A DNA stretch of 64,000 bases from an uncultured Alistipes sp. (GCA_947623965.1 CANQIF010000007.1:1-64000), one strand, 5' to 3'; shown: positions 23,890 to 33,078, numbered from the stretch's first letter. Translations and numbers: made by a program. Notes: a model not told the origin generated them from the sequence alone.

Positions 23890-25632
23890 ATGGCAAACGA
23901 ATTAGAACAGACCGTCATGCAAAAGGCCCGGCAGTGGCTGGACGGCAACTACGACGCCGAGAGCAAAGCGGCGGTCAAGGCATTGATCGAAAACGATCAT
24001 AAGGAGCTGGTGGAGAGCTTCTACAAGGATCTCGAATTCGGCACGGGCGGCCTGCGCGGCATCATGGGCGTGGGTTCGAACCGCATGAACATCTATACGG
24101 TCGGCATGGCGACGCAGGGGTTGGCGAACTACCTGAAGAAGAACTTCGCCGGCGAGCCGATCCGCGTGGCGATCGGCCACGACAGCCGCAACAATTCGCG
24201 CAAGTTCGCCGAGCACGTGGCCGACATCTTCGCCTCGAACGGCTTCACGGTCTACCTCTTCGACGCGCTGCGCCCGACCCCCGAGCTGAGCTTCGCGATC
24301 CGCGAGCTGAAGTGCCAGTCGGGCGTCGTCGTCACCGCCTCGCACAACCCCAAGGAGTACAACGGCTACAAGGCCTACTGGACCGACGGTGCGCAGGTGA
24401 CCCCGCCGCACGACAAGAACATCATTGAGGAGGTTTCGAAGATCACCGACGTCGACCAGATTCTGACGGGCAGGAACCCCGAAAACATCACGATCCTCGG
24501 CGAGGATTTCGACGAGCTCTATCTGAATAAGGTGCATGCCCTTTCGCTCTCGCCCGAGTGCGTGGCCAAGCACCACGATATGAAGATCATCTACACGCCG
24601 CTCCACGGCTCGGGCGTTCGGCTGGTTCCCGCTTCGCTCAAGAAGTACGGCTTCACGAACGTGCACCTCGTGCCCGAGCAGGCCGTTGTGGACGGCAACT
24701 TCCCGACGGTCGAGTCGCCGAATCCCGAGGAGCGCAAGACGATGTCGATGGCCATCGACCTGGCCGCCCGCGAGGGTGCCGATCTGGTGCTGGCCACCGA
24801 CCCCGACTCGGACCGCATCGGCGTGGCGCTGCGCAACAAGAAGGGCGAATACGTCCTGCTGAACGGCAACCAGACGCTGGTGCTCCTCATGAGCTACCAG
24901 CTGACGCGCTGGGCCGAGCTGGGCAAGCTCGACGGCAAGCAGTATGTCGTCAAGACGATCGTGACGTCGCAGATGGCCAACGCCGTGGCGGCACACTTCG
25001 GCGTGAAGTGCTACGATTGCCTCACGGGCTTCAAGTACATCGCCAAGATCATCCGCGAGAACGAGGGCAAGACGACCTACATCGGCGGCGGCGAAGAGTC
25101 GTTCGGCTACCTGGCCGGCGACTACGTCCGCGACAAGGATGCCGTGTCGGCCTGCTCGCTGGCTGCCGAAGCAGCAGCCTGGGCGCTCGAGACGAAGGGG
25201 CTGACCCTCTACGAGTGGCTGCAGGAGCTCTACGTGCAGTACGGGTTCTACCGCGAGGGGCTCGTCTCGGTGGTCCGCAAGGGCAAGGAGGGCGCCGAGC
25301 TCATCCAGCAGATGATGGTCGATTTCCGCCAGAATCCGCCCCGGACGATCGTCGGCTCGCCCGTCGTGAAGGTGCTCGACTACCTCACGCTCGAAGAGAC
25401 CGATCTCAAGAGCGGTGCGAAGCGCCCGATCGAGCAGGACAAGAGCAACGTGCTCCAGTGGTTCACCGAGGACGGCACGCTCGTGTCGGTGCGCCCGTCG
25501 GGTACGGAGCCCAAGATCAAGTTCTACTTCGGCGTGAAGATGCCGCTCGCATCGGTCGGAGAGTTCGACAAGACGCTGGCCGCCCTCGATGAAAAGATCG
25601 AGGCGATCAAGAAGGATCTGAAACTGATCTAA
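23890..25632 (+). CDS. Phospho-sugar mutase (phosphoglucomutase/phosphomannomutase family)
   Basis: 580 residues, the length of the long PgcA/PGM2-like alpha-D-phosphohexomutases. The phosphoserine loop is TASHNPKEYNGYKAYW (S near 157); the metal loop is DPDSDRIG; the sugar-binding loop is GGGEESFGYL; the phosphate-binding loop near the C-terminus is RPSGTEPKIKFY. It interconverts hexose 1- and 6-phosphates, feeding glycogen, nucleotide-sugar and envelope synthesis. Own promoter and a strong terminator, so monocistronic. Preference for glucose over mannose is likely by length but not proved. Confidence 0.93.
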   Translation: MANELEQTVMQKARQWLDGNYDAESKAAVKALIENDHKELVESFYKDLEFGTGGLRGIMGVGSNRMNIYTVGMATQGLANYLKKNFAGEPIRVAIGHDSRNNSRKFAEHVADIFASNGFTVYLFDALRPTPELSFAIRELKCQSGVVVTASHNPKEYNGYKAYWTDGAQVTPPHDKNIIEEVSKITDVDQILTGRNPENITILGEDFDELYLNKVHALSLSPECVAKHHDMKIIYTPLHGSGVRLVPASLKKYGFTNVHLVPEQAVVDGNFPTVESPNPEERKTMSMAIDLAAREGADLVLATDPDSDRIGVALRNKKGEYVLLNGNQTLVLLMSYQLTRWAELGKLDGKQYVVKTIVTSQMANAVAAHFGVKCYDCLTGFKYIAKIIRENEGKTTYIGGGEESFGYLAGDYVRDKDAVSACSLAAEAAAWALETKGLTLYEWLQELYVQYGFYREGLVSVVRKGKEGAELIQQMMVDFRQNPPRTIVGSPVVKVLDYLTLEETDLKSGAKRPIEQDKSNVLQWFTEDGTLVSVRPSGTEPKIKFYFGVKMPLASVGEFDKTLAALDEKIEAIKKDLKLI

Positions 25633-25641
25633 AGAATCTTC

Positions 25642-25697
25642 TATTCCGGATATTCGGATATTTCCGAGTATTCTCCGGGTATTCCCGGATATTCCGG
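25642..25697. repeat. Short degenerate tandem repeat, TATTCCGGA type
   Basis: Six units of 8-11 nt, each beginning with TATT and continuing with a CCGGA-like word, directly after the phosphoglucomutase stop and before its terminator. Not part of the hairpin-repeat family. Confidence 0.6.
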
Positions 25698-25706
25698 CTC
25701 GGAGCG

Positions 25707-25739
25707 CCGGCCGCCATTGTGGCGGCCGGTGTTTTTTTT
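25707..25739 (+). terminator. Terminator of the phosphoglucomutase gene
   Basis: CCGGCCGCCA (25707-25716) and TGGCGGCCGG (25720-25729), a perfect 10-bp stem with a 3-nt loop, followed by eight T after a TG. Confidence 0.9.
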
Positions 25740-25794
25740 GCACGAAACCGATACGACAAGGAATGGCGCGGCGCAGCCTCCGCTCGTTGGTTGA

Positions 25795-26275
25795 GTTTTT
25801 TTGCGGCAGATCGCACAGCGATCGGCGGCCGCAGCCTCCCGGGGCGGAGGTCCGAACCGGAATGCAGGCCGCAAAGCCATTTAATTTTGAATCTTGAATG
25901 TTGAATTTGCGCCCGAACGGGCGCAGCAGCCCGCAGCCGCCGATTTTCGTCGAGATATTTTGCAGCAAACTCGACTGCGCAGCAGTCGGCAGCCCGCAGC
26001 CGCCCCCGGGCGGAGGGCTGCATCTTCGCGTCCCATAGGGCCGCTCGTGCACGCCCACCGCTCGGCTGCGGGCTTGTCTCGAGTTAGGGCCGATCCGTTA
26101 GGACCGTACGGGCCGCAGCCTCCCGGCAGCGGAGGCCCGCAGCTCGCGTCCCGCAGGTCCGCTTCGAGCGGTTCTCCGCAGGCTGCAGCCCGAATTCGTA
26201 ATTCTGAATTTTGAATCTTGAATTTTGAATTTGCGGCTTCGCAGGAAGCCGCCGCAAACTGCGCCCCGCCCCCAC
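25795..26275. repeat. Mosaic hairpin-repeat cluster 8
   Basis: Stem GATCGC/GCGATC (25809-25814, 25818-25823) and a damaged core; reverse heptamers at about 25882-25907; stem GCGCCC/GGGCGC (25909-25914, 25919-25924) before a type-2 start; stem CGACTGC/GCAGTCG (25972-25978, 25982-25988) before a type-2 core with CGGCTGCGGGCT near 26062; a decayed stem near 26091-26106 before a core of the AGCCT version (about 26109-26192); heptamers at about 26203-26230; final stem GCGGCTTC/GAAGCCGC (26233-26240, 26245-26252) followed by a truncated core. Confidence 0.8.
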
Positions 26276-26280
26276 CCGAC

Positions 26281-26321
26281 AAAAAAGCCGCATCCCGCTG
26301 CCGGAAACGACAACGGGATGC
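26281..26321 (-). terminator. Terminator of the GH105 gene
   Basis: GCATCCCG (26290-26297) pairs with CGGGATGC (26314-26321); on the minus strand the hairpin is followed by GGC and six T (+ A run 26281-26286). Confidence 0.75.
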
Positions 26322-26347
26322 AACAATAGCACCGGAGAGCAACTCCC

Positions 26348-27694
26348 CTACCGCATCTCGTATTCGAGCGAGGCGAGGATGAAGGTGCCGACCGCCTTGC
26401 CCTCGTTCTCGGCCAGGCCGACGTCCTTGCCGCACAGGTAGTAGTTGGCCGTCCCCGTGCGCGAGGGGTCCTTGGCAGGCCCCAGACCGGCCGAGGCGCA
26501 GCTCTGCACGATGGAGAGCCCCTGCTCCGTCTCGCGGAGGAAGGTCTTGAGCAGCCCGGCGTAGGCCTTCTCGGCCACCGGACCGTAAGTCGCCTCGTCG
26601 AGCAGGCCGAGCCGGATACCCTTCAAATAAGCATAGGTGAAGATGCACGACGCCGAGGCTTCGAGGTAGTTGGCCTGCGTACCGACGTTATAGACCTGGC
26701 CGTCGATCGTGTCGCCCCGGCCGTCGCCCGTCATCGTGCCGTCGTACTGCAGCAGCTGGTACCAGACGCCCGATGCCGCATCCTGCCGGCGGGCCAGCCC
26801 CGCGGCCACCTGCCGCAGAATCTCCTCCAGTGCAGCGCGGTCGGTGTGTTCGTGCGGCATGAACTCCAGCACGTCCACCAGCGCGGCGAAGTACCACCCC
26901 ATGCCGCGGGCCCAGAACTCGCGGCTGCAGCCGCGGTGCCCGCCCTCGCGCTGCGCCCAGAACGAATCGGGCGCCTCGGGCGTGGCCGACCAGGCGTGGT
27001 AGTTCAGCTGTTTCTCGGCATCGTAGGTATAGCGATGGATCGTCTTGAATTGCAGTGCGATGTCGCTCCAGCTCTCCTCGTCGGCGGGATCGCCGAAGCA
27101 GTGCTGCCACTGGGCGTAGACGGGCGATCCCATGAAGAGGCCGTCGAGCCACATCTGGTTCGGGTAGATCGCCTTGTGGAAGAAGCCGCCGGCCCCCGGC
27201 AGTCCTTCGGCGATGCGGGCGTGGTCGTACTTGAGCTTGTTGCGGATGACGGTCGCCGCCCGCTTGTAGCGTTCGGCCTCCTCGGCATGGCCGCGGCGCA
27301 GCTCCTCGCGGTAGAGCGCGAAGTAGATGTTGCCAGCGGGCAGGTCGTCGATGTTGCTCGGGCGCAGCGCCTCGCCGCCCTTGGCGTTGCGGATGTGCTC
27401 GCCCGTCGCGTCGAGGCTGTTGTCTGCGAAGGCCTTCACCGCATCGTAATAGGCACTCTTCTCGGGATACCGGCTCCAGGTCTTGAGGACGGCGTTCGCC
27501 ACGAGCCCCGAGACGTAGTCCCACCCCGTATGCGAAAGGCTGTCCTGGTGGTGGCGGTTGCAGTAGAAGTCGCCCAGTCCGTGGGCTTCGACCATCCGTT
27601 GCGAATAGAGGGTCGCGGAGTTGTCGCAGCAGGCCGCGAGAGCCGCTGTCGTCGCCGCAAGCAGCAGCGTGCGGCCGATCGTTTTCAGATTCAT
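26348..27694 (-). CDS. GH105/GH88 unsaturated uronyl hydrolase lipoprotein
   Basis: 448 residues. The N-terminal signal ends in a lipobox (LAACC), so it is a lipoprotein. The rest is an (alpha/alpha)6 barrel of the YteR/RhiN group: NQMWLDGLFMGSPVYAQW holds the conserved acid aspartate region, and FWARGMGWYFAALVDVLEFM and GTANYYLCGKDVG match family positions. Such enzymes cleave the unsaturated uronic acid left by polysaccharide lyases on pectin-type oligosaccharides. No lyase, SusC/D or other polysaccharide locus genes are adjacent, so it acts outside a PUL here. Its own promoter (27731-27738) and terminator make it monocistronic. Confidence 0.88.
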   Translation of the reverse strand: MNLKTIGRTLLLAATTAALAACCDNSATLYSQRMVEAHGLGDFYCNRHHQDSLSHTGWDYVSGLVANAVLKTWSRYPEKSAYYDAVKAFADNSLDATGEHIRNAKGGEALRPSNIDDLPAGNIYFALYREELRRGHAEEAERYKRAATVIRNKLKYDHARIAEGLPGAGGFFHKAIYPNQMWLDGLFMGSPVYAQWQHCFGDPADEESWSDIALQFKTIHRYTYDAEKQLNYHAWSATPEAPDSFWAQREGGHRGCSREFWARGMGWYFAALVDVLEFMPHEHTDRAALEEILRQVAAGLARRQDAASGVWYQLLQYDGTMTGDGRGDTIDGQVYNVGTQANYLEASASCIFTYAYLKGIRLGLLDEATYGPVAEKAYAGLLKTFLRETEQGLSIVQSCASAGLGPAKDPSRTGTANYYLCGKDVGLAENEGKAVGTFILASLEYEMR

Positions 27695-27730
27695 GGTGCG
27701 TTCGGGTTGGTTACGATTTCGAATGATCTA

Positions 27731-27738
27731 CAAAAATA
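27731..27738 (-). promoter_or_regulatory. -7 element TATTTTTG for the GH105 gene
   Basis: Exact TAnnTTTG on the minus strand, 36 bp before the ATG at 27694. Confidence 0.5.
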
Positions 27739-27898
27739 CCTTTTTTTTCGGAATTCCGGCCGCTTGTGCAGGAAAAATAATCGCCGCCTCCCCTCTTGCC
27801 GCAAAATCGATCGAACGCCCCGACCATTTTGCATTCTGTTCCGATAATAATATTTCGATTTTTTTAGAAAAACCGGTTGCCGGCTCGCTGTAAATTAC

Positions 27899-27906
27899 TA
27901 AATTTG
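27899..27906 (+). promoter_or_regulatory. -7 element TAAATTTG for the exported plug-like protein
   Basis: Exact TAnnTTTG, about 55 bp before the ATG at 27962. Confidence 0.5.
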
Positions 27907-27961
27907 CAGTAGGAAGAGCGGCGGGAGCCTCCCGCCGACAAAAGCCGATAAAAAACGTACG

Positions 27962-28828
27962 ATGATGAAACCTGTTTTTCTGTTCTTTTTCTGCTTGGCT
28001 GCGACCCTGCCGGCCGCGGCCCAGAACCGACAGCCCGAGGCCGTTCTGCGATTCGACGAGGCTGTTTGCGAGGAGCTCGCGGAGCCGGCTGCCGACACGC
28101 TGCAAACAGGCAAAGCGGTCGAGCGTTTCGCCATCAAGATCAACCGCCGGCGGGTCTCCGAGGCGGAGGCCTACGACCGGGTGACACTTTGGAACGTACG
28201 GCGGGTCCGCCTGAAGCGGCGGCGCCTGCGCCTGGCGGATTCGACCGCTCGCGAACGGGTGACCCTTCTGAAATTCTTTATCGAGCGCGACCGCCGGAAA
28301 GGGATGCGCCCGCATCTGCAGGGCAACGTGGCGGGTTACAGCTGGAACGAATACCGGATGGTGGAGGGGCGCTGGCAGCAGACGGCTCCCTATATCTCCC
28401 GTTATCTGCTGCGGAGCGAGGTCGATTCGGCGCGCCGGGCCGGCTGGGATGCGGCGAAAGAGCCGGTGCCGAAGGCGATGTGGCACCCGCTCCCCCACGA
28501 CCTGCGCTTCACGCTCGACGGCCGCCCCGTCCCGGGCAAGGTGTTCCAGTTCATCGACGGGTTGATCCTGCGGACGCTGAACGTCGTCGATGACGGCGCG
28601 TCGGCACCCCGCGTCGAGGGGGACATCTACCCCGACCGGCGCCCGATCGTCCTCTACGACGGCCGCCAAACGACGATCGACCGCTGGCTCGCGCTGTGCG
28701 GTGCCGGTTCCTTTCAGCTGGAAGCGGCGGTGCCGATGCGTTTCTACTACTTACTGCCGCTCGAAGCGGTCGAACGCTTCGGTCCCGACGGCCTCTACGG
28801 GGCGATCGAGATCCGCACCGCGGAATAG
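27962..28828 (+). CDS. Exported protein of unknown function with a TonB-plug-like C-terminus
   Basis: 288 residues with a signal peptide (VFLFFFCLAATLPAAAQ). The mature part is rich in Arg and Glu. Two short segments (about 65-90 and 225-288) resemble the core of TonB-receptor plug domains; the last one, EAVERFGPDGLYGAIEIRTAE, copies the plug signature of the form V-xx-G-xx-YG-xI-xI-T. No barrel follows, so it is not a receptor. It may be a small periplasmic partner or a decayed plug. ATG codons occur at 27962 and 27965; either fits. The neighbouring genes are on the minus strand, so it stands alone. Confidence 0.7.
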   Translation: MMKPVFLFFFCLAATLPAAAQNRQPEAVLRFDEAVCEELAEPAADTLQTGKAVERFAIKINRRRVSEAEAYDRVTLWNVRRVRLKRRRLRLADSTARERVTLLKFFIERDRRKGMRPHLQGNVAGYSWNEYRMVEGRWQQTAPYISRYLLRSEVDSARRAGWDAAKEPVPKAMWHPLPHDLRFTLDGRPVPGKVFQFIDGLILRTLNVVDDGASAPRVEGDIYPDRRPIVLYDGRQTTIDRWLALCGAGSFQLEAAVPMRFYYLLPLEAVERFGPDGLYGAIEIRTAE

Positions 28829-28970
28829 CCCCTCTTCGGGCGGCGGGAAATCCCCTGCCGGTGCGGCGTGCGGGCCATACACCCTGCCGCTGTTTTCCGG
28901 TGGGCCCGACGCTGCCGGCGGTGACGATTCGGGTGCAGCGGCCGCCTGCCCGATCTCCCCTCTTCCGAAA

Positions 28971-29007
28971 AACGAACGCCCGAGTCTTCCGCAGAAGATT
29001 CGGGCGT
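28971..29007 (-). terminator. Terminator of the truA-PLDc_N operon
   Basis: ACGCCCGA (28976-28983) and TCGGGCGT (29000-29007) with further inner TCTTC/GAAGA pairing; the minus strand continues into TTCGTTTTT. Confidence 0.75.
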
Positions 29008-29029
29008 CTCGCCGTCGCTGCCGGCCGGG

Positions 29030-29221
29030 TTACTTGAACCACTCGGCTACATGCTCCTTGGCGTAGAAATAGTAGAAAGCGGCACCGATCATGTAAGGTA
29101 CGAGGATGATGACCAGAATCATGATCAGTTTACCCACCGTCGAGATGTCCTGACGGCGCCATACTTCGAGTGCCAGCATGATCTGGATGATCAGGCAGAC
29201 GATCCAAATAATGAATCCCAT
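29030..29221 (-). CDS. PLDc_N-type small membrane protein
   Basis: 63 residues with two membrane helices (about 3-20 and 32-54) around a short polar loop (EVWRRQDISTVGKL). The second helix ends in IGAAFYYFYAKEH. This matches the stand-alone phospholipase D-nuclease N-terminal domain (PLDc_N), seen elsewhere fused to cardiolipin synthases. It lies 19 nt after truA on the same strand, with a terminator behind, so it is the second gene of a truA operon. Function alone is not known. Confidence 0.85.
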   Translation of the reverse strand: MGFIIWIVCLIIQIMLALEVWRRQDISTVGKLIMILVIILVPYMIGAAFYYFYAKEHVAEWFK

Positions 29222-29240
29222 AGTTGTAAAGTGTTAAAAA

Positions 29241-30017
29241 TTAAAAGGGTGAATAAAGAATTGGTTGTCGTTCGAAAGTTCCGGGCGGGTAGCGCACATC
29301 GCACAGATAGAGCCCCCGGGCCGGTGCGCCGGCGCTCGACCGGCTGAGGTCGCGGCTGCGGACGAGGCCGCGGAACTGCTCCGGGGTGTAGCGGCCGCGG
29401 CCGACATCGACCAGCGTCCCGACGATCGCCCGCACCATGTTGCGCAGGAACCGGTCGGCGCGGATCGTGAAGCGGAGCACCCCCTGCGGATCGACCTGCC
29501 AGGCGGCCTGCCGCACCGCGCAGCGGTTGGTCGTGTTGTTCGAGTTGCGTTTCGCGAAGGTCGTGAAGTCGCGCTCTTCGCACAGCACGGCCGCCGCCTC
29601 GTTCATCCGTTCGACGTCGAGCGGCACGGTGTACTGCCAGCGGAGCGCACGCGTGAAAGGGTTCTTGCGCGGCTCGATGCAGTAGCAGTAGGCCCGCTCC
29701 ACGGCGCTGAAGCGGGCGTGCAACATCTCGGCCACGGGTTCGATGCGCCGCGCGGCCACCTCGTCGGGCAGCAGGGCATTGAGCTGGTAGCAGCAGTGCG
29801 CCGCATCACCGACCGGCCGCGTCGTGTCGAAGTGCGCCACGTAGTAGGCGGCATGCACTCCCGTATCGGTGCGGCCGGCCCCCACGACCTCGATCGGCTC
29901 GCCGAGCAGCGTCGAAAGCGCCCGCTCGACCGTCTGCTGGACCGTCGGGCGGTCCGGCTGACGCTGCCACCCGAAAAAGGGGGTGCCGAGGTAGCTCAAT
30001 TCGAGGAAGTAACGCAT
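29241..30017 (-). CDS. truA: tRNA pseudouridine(38-40) synthase TruA
   Basis: 258 residues, full family length. It modifies uridines 38-40 of the tRNA anticodon arm. The catalytic segment is GAGRTDTGVHA, with the essential aspartate inside RTD near 50. The C-terminal RFLRNMVRAIVGTLVDVGRG motif is intact. The ATG at 30017 (MRYFLELSYLG) is chosen over 30107 because the promoter at 30040-30047 lies between. First gene of a two-gene operon with the PLDc_N protein. Confidence 0.95.
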   Translation of the reverse strand: MRYFLELSYLGTPFFGWQRQPDRPTVQQTVERALSTLLGEPIEVVGAGRTDTGVHAAYYVAHFDTTRPVGDAAHCCYQLNALLPDEVAARRIEPVAEMLHARFSAVERAYCYCIEPRKNPFTRALRWQYTVPLDVERMNEAAAVLCEERDFTTFAKRNSNNTTNRCAVRQAAWQVDPQGVLRFTIRADRFLRNMVRAIVGTLVDVGRGRYTPEQFRGLVRSRDLSRSSAGAPARGLYLCDVRYPPGTFERQPILYSPF

Positions 30018-30039
30018 CGTCGCGGAGTTTGTGTTCCTG

Positions 30040-30047
30040 CAAAGATA
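30040..30047 (-). promoter_or_regulatory. -7 element TATCTTTG for truA
   Basis: Exact TAnnTTTG on the minus strand, 22 bp before the truA ATG. Confidence 0.6.
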
Positions 30048-30279
30048 ATAAAAATTCCGGAATTGCGTTCGCTCTTTGCCGATTTGTTGCGGGCGGACGG
30101 AGCGCAAGCGGCCGTACGGTCCAAAAGCGGCGGAAGCACAGGCCCGACGGCGGCGGAGATGCGGTCCGACAGCAATGGAAGCACAACCCAGCGGCTACAG
30201 GAGCCGGAACCCGCCGGTCCGCCCCCGACCCGCCGGCCGATAAATCCCGAATAAATTTGCGCGTGCGCGGGAGTTGTAT

Positions 30280-30287
30280 TATCTTTG
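30280..30287 (+). promoter_or_regulatory. -7 element TATCTTTG for the dapB operon
   Basis: Exact TAnnTTTG with TTTG 20 nt upstream (30256-30259), the full Bacteroidota promoter. Leader of about 13 nt before the ATG at 30305. Confidence 0.75.
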
Positions 30288-30304
30288 TCCGGATATTTGC
30301 ACAG

Positions 30305-31063
30305 ATGAAAACAGCCCTTATCGGATACGGAAAGATGGGCCGCGAGATCGAACGGATCCTCGTCGAACGCGGCCATGAAGTCCTCCTTCGGATCGACCTC
30401 GAGAATCGGGCCGACCTCGACGCCGCCCACCTCGCGGGGATCGACGCCGCCTTCGAATTCACTACGCCCGCCACGGCTTTCGACAACCTCTGCACCTGCA
30501 TCGACTGCGGCGTGCCGGTCGTCTGCGGCACGACGGGGTGGACCGGACGGCTCGAGGAGGCGAAACGCCGCTGTCTCGAGCGCGGCGGCGCCCTCTTCTA
30601 CGCCTCGAACTACTCGCTCGGGGTCAACCTGCTTTTCCACCTCAACCGGCAGCTGGCCGAGGCCGTCGAACGCCTCGGCGCGGCCTACGACGTGCGGATC
30701 GGCGAGGTGCACCACACCCGCAAACTCGACGCCCCGAGCGGCACGGCGATCACGCTGGCCGAGGAGACGATCGGCCGCCTCGCCTCCAAAACCCGCTGGC
30801 GCAACTACGCCCCGGGGATCGAGCGCGCCGCGAACCGCCTCGACGATCCGGCGGCCGCTGCGCCCGACGAGCTGGTGATCGCCTCGCGCCGCGAGGGCGA
30901 CGTGCCGGGCATCCACACAGTCCTCTACGAGAGCGCCGACGACCGCATCGAACTGCGCCACACGATCCTCGACCGCCGCACACTCGCCTTAGGCGCCGTC
31001 GTCGCCGCCGAGTTCCTCCGCGGCCGGAAGGGCGTCTACTCGATGGACGACCTGCTGCAATAA
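30305..31063 (+). CDS. dapB: 4-hydroxy-tetrahydrodipicolinate reductase DapB
   Basis: 252 residues. NAD(P)H-dependent step of diaminopimelate/lysine synthesis, acting on the DapA product. Glycine-rich nucleotide loop GYGKMG near 8-13; catalytic segment EVHHTRKLDAPSGTA near 138-152, with the His pair, Lys and the PSGT phosphate-like loop intact. The start is fixed by the promoter 18 nt upstream. First gene of a unit with lepB (16-nt gap) and the YigZ gene. dapA lies about 20 kb away in the same window. Confidence 0.95.
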   Translation: MKTALIGYGKMGREIERILVERGHEVLLRIDLENRADLDAAHLAGIDAAFEFTTPATAFDNLCTCIDCGVPVVCGTTGWTGRLEEAKRRCLERGGALFYASNYSLGVNLLFHLNRQLAEAVERLGAAYDVRIGEVHHTRKLDAPSGTAITLAEETIGRLASKTRWRNYAPGIERAANRLDDPAAAAPDELVIASRREGDVPGIHTVLYESADDRIELRHTILDRRTLALGAVVAAEFLRGRKGVYSMDDLLQ

Positions 31064-31079
31064 ACAAACCTTTCGGATT

Positions 31080-32435
31080 ATGAACAGAATCAAGGCTTTC
31101 TTCCGCAACAAATGGGTGGGCTTCACCTGCGCCGCCCTGCTCTATACGCTCTGGTTCGTCGTCTGGACGGGCAACCTCTGGATGCTCCTCGGACTGCCGA
31201 TCCTCTACGACGCCTACATTTCGAAGTGGTTCTACCGCCGCTTCTGGCATCGCAATGCGGAGCTCTGCCGCCGCAGCGCCCTCTACCGGGCCTGCTACGA
31301 GTGGATCAATGCGATCGTCTTCGCGACGGTCGTCGCCTCGCTCGTCCACATCTTCTTCTTCCAGATGTACGTCATTCCGACCTCCTCGATGGAGAAGTCG
31401 CTGCTCGTCGGCGACTACCTCTACGTGAGCAAGGTCGCCTACGGGCCCCAGATGCCCAACACGCCCCTCTCGTTCCCCTTCGTCCACAACACGATGCCCT
31501 TTTCGAAAGATCGGAAATCCTTCTCCGAGGCGATCCGGTGGCCCTACCACCGGCTGAAGGGGCTCCGGCGCATCGAACGGGGCGACGTGGTGGTCTTCAA
31601 CTTCCCGGCGGGCGACACGGTGCTGCTCGAGAACCAGGCGGCCACCTACTACGACGTGCTGCGCAGCTACGAGCAGACGTTCGGCCGGGAGGCGGGGCGC
31701 CGCAAGCTCTTCGACGAATATACGGTCGTGAGCCGGCCGGTGGACAAGCGCGAGAACTACATCAAGCGCTGCGTGGCCGTCGCAGGCGACACGCTGCAGG
31801 TGATCGACGGGCGGGTCCACGTGAACGGCGCGCCGCAGGAGCCCATCGAGGGGGTGCAGCACACCTACGTCGCGCAGACCACCTCGCCCCTCTCGAAACA
31901 GGCGCTGGCGCGGCTCGGCATCACCGAATTTTCGGGCAACGGGTCGGTCTACTACCTCTTTCTGACCGGGGAGGCGGCCCGCAAGCTCGCCGAGCTTCAG
32001 AACGTCGTGTCGCTGCGCCGCTACGTCTATGCCCCGAACAGCGATGTCTTTCCCCATTGGAGCGAATCGCGCTGGAGCCAGGACAACTACGGCCCTGTCT
32101 GGGTGCCGAAGCGCGGCGCCACGATCGAGCTGACAAAAGAGAATCTGCCGCTCTACCGCCGCATCATCGAGGTCTACGAGGGGCACCGGCTCGAAGCCGG
32201 CGACGAGGGGATCCGCATCGACGGCGAGCCGGCGAGCACCTACACCTTCGCGATGGACTACTACTGGATGATGGGCGACAACCGTCACAACTCGGCCGAT
32301 TCGCGCTTCTGGGGCTTCGTGCCCGAGGACCACGTCGTCGGCAAGGCCTCGTTTATCTGGCTCTCGCTCGACAAGGAGGCGGGGTCGTTCCCGTCGAATA
32401 TCCGCTGGAGCCGTCTCTTCCGTAAAGTTCGCTGA
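31080..32435 (+). CDS. lepB: Signal peptidase I (long Bacteroidota type)
   Basis: 451 residues, much longer than the Escherichia coli enzyme (324) because of a large insertion between the catalytic boxes. Two N-terminal membrane segments (about 15-45 and 75-95) anchor it. Box B is IPTSSMEKSLLVGDYLYVSK with the nucleophilic serine; box D is NYIKRCVAVAGDTLQ with the general-base lysine; box E is GDNRHNSADSRFWGFV. It removes signal peptides from exported proteins. It is 16 nt after dapB and 4 nt before the YigZ gene. Confidence 0.95.
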   Translation: MNRIKAFFRNKWVGFTCAALLYTLWFVVWTGNLWMLLGLPILYDAYISKWFYRRFWHRNAELCRRSALYRACYEWINAIVFATVVASLVHIFFFQMYVIPTSSMEKSLLVGDYLYVSKVAYGPQMPNTPLSFPFVHNTMPFSKDRKSFSEAIRWPYHRLKGLRRIERGDVVVFNFPAGDTVLLENQAATYYDVLRSYEQTFGREAGRRKLFDEYTVVSRPVDKRENYIKRCVAVAGDTLQVIDGRVHVNGAPQEPIEGVQHTYVAQTTSPLSKQALARLGITEFSGNGSVYYLFLTGEAARKLAELQNVVSLRRYVYAPNSDVFPHWSESRWSQDNYGPVWVPKRGATIELTKENLPLYRRIIEVYEGHRLEAGDEGIRIDGEPASTYTFAMDYYWMMGDNRHNSADSRFWGFVPEDHVVGKASFIWLSLDKEAGSFPSNIRWSRLFRKVR

Positions 32436-32439
32436 CACG

Positions 32440-33078
32440 GTGGCCGACAAGAACGCGCATCCGACCGAAGAACGGGCCGAGGATCTCTTCCGGACCGTCG
32501 AGGCTCCCGCCGAGGCCGCCAACCGCGAGCGGAGCAGCAAGTTCCTCGCATTCATCTATCCCGTACGGAACGAGGAGCAGATTCGCGGGGCGCTCGACGC
32601 CCTGCGCAAGCGCTATTTCGACGCCACGCACCACTGCTACGCCTGGCGGCTCGGGCCGAAGGGCGAAGCGTTCCGCGCCAACGACGACGGCGAGCCGGCC
32701 GGCACGGCGGGCAAGCCGATCCTCGGGCAGCTGCTCTCGCACGAGCTGACGGAGTGCCTCGTGGCGGTGGTCCGCTACTTCGGCGGGACGAAACTGGGCG
32801 TCCCGGGGTTGATCGCCGCCTACCGGGAGGCGGCCGCCGAGGCGATCGCGGCGGCGCGGATCGTCGAGCGGACGGTAGACCGCCGCATCGCGGTCCGCTT
32901 CCCCTACTTGGCGATGAACGACGTAATGCGGGTCGTCAAGGAGCTGCAGCCCCGCATCGAGGAGCAGACCTTCGACAACCTCTGCACGATGCGCTTCACG
33001 ATCCGCGCGAGCCGGGCCGGCGAACTGGCCGAGCGGCTGAAAAAGGCGGGCGGCAGCGTCGAAGAGGAGGAGGCGTAA
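32440..33078 (+). CDS. YigZ/IMPACT family protein (UPF0029)
   Basis: 212 residues. The N-terminal UPF0029 domain (about 25-135) contains RSSKFLAFIYPVRNEEQI and the conserved ATHHCYAWRLG and DGEPAGTAGKPILGQL segments; a C-terminal DUF1949-like ferredoxin fold follows. The family is linked to translation control but its molecular task is uncertain. The start codon is GTG at 32440, 4 nt after the lepB stop; no ATG is found before the conserved domain. Confidence 0.9.
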   Translation: MADKNAHPTEERAEDLFRTVEAPAEAANRERSSKFLAFIYPVRNEEQIRGALDALRKRYFDATHHCYAWRLGPKGEAFRANDDGEPAGTAGKPILGQLLSHELTECLVAVVRYFGGTKLGVPGLIAAYREAAAEAIAAARIVERTVDRRIAVRFPYLAMNDVMRVVKELQPRIEEQTFDNLCTMRFTIRASRAGELAERLKKAGGSVEEEEA

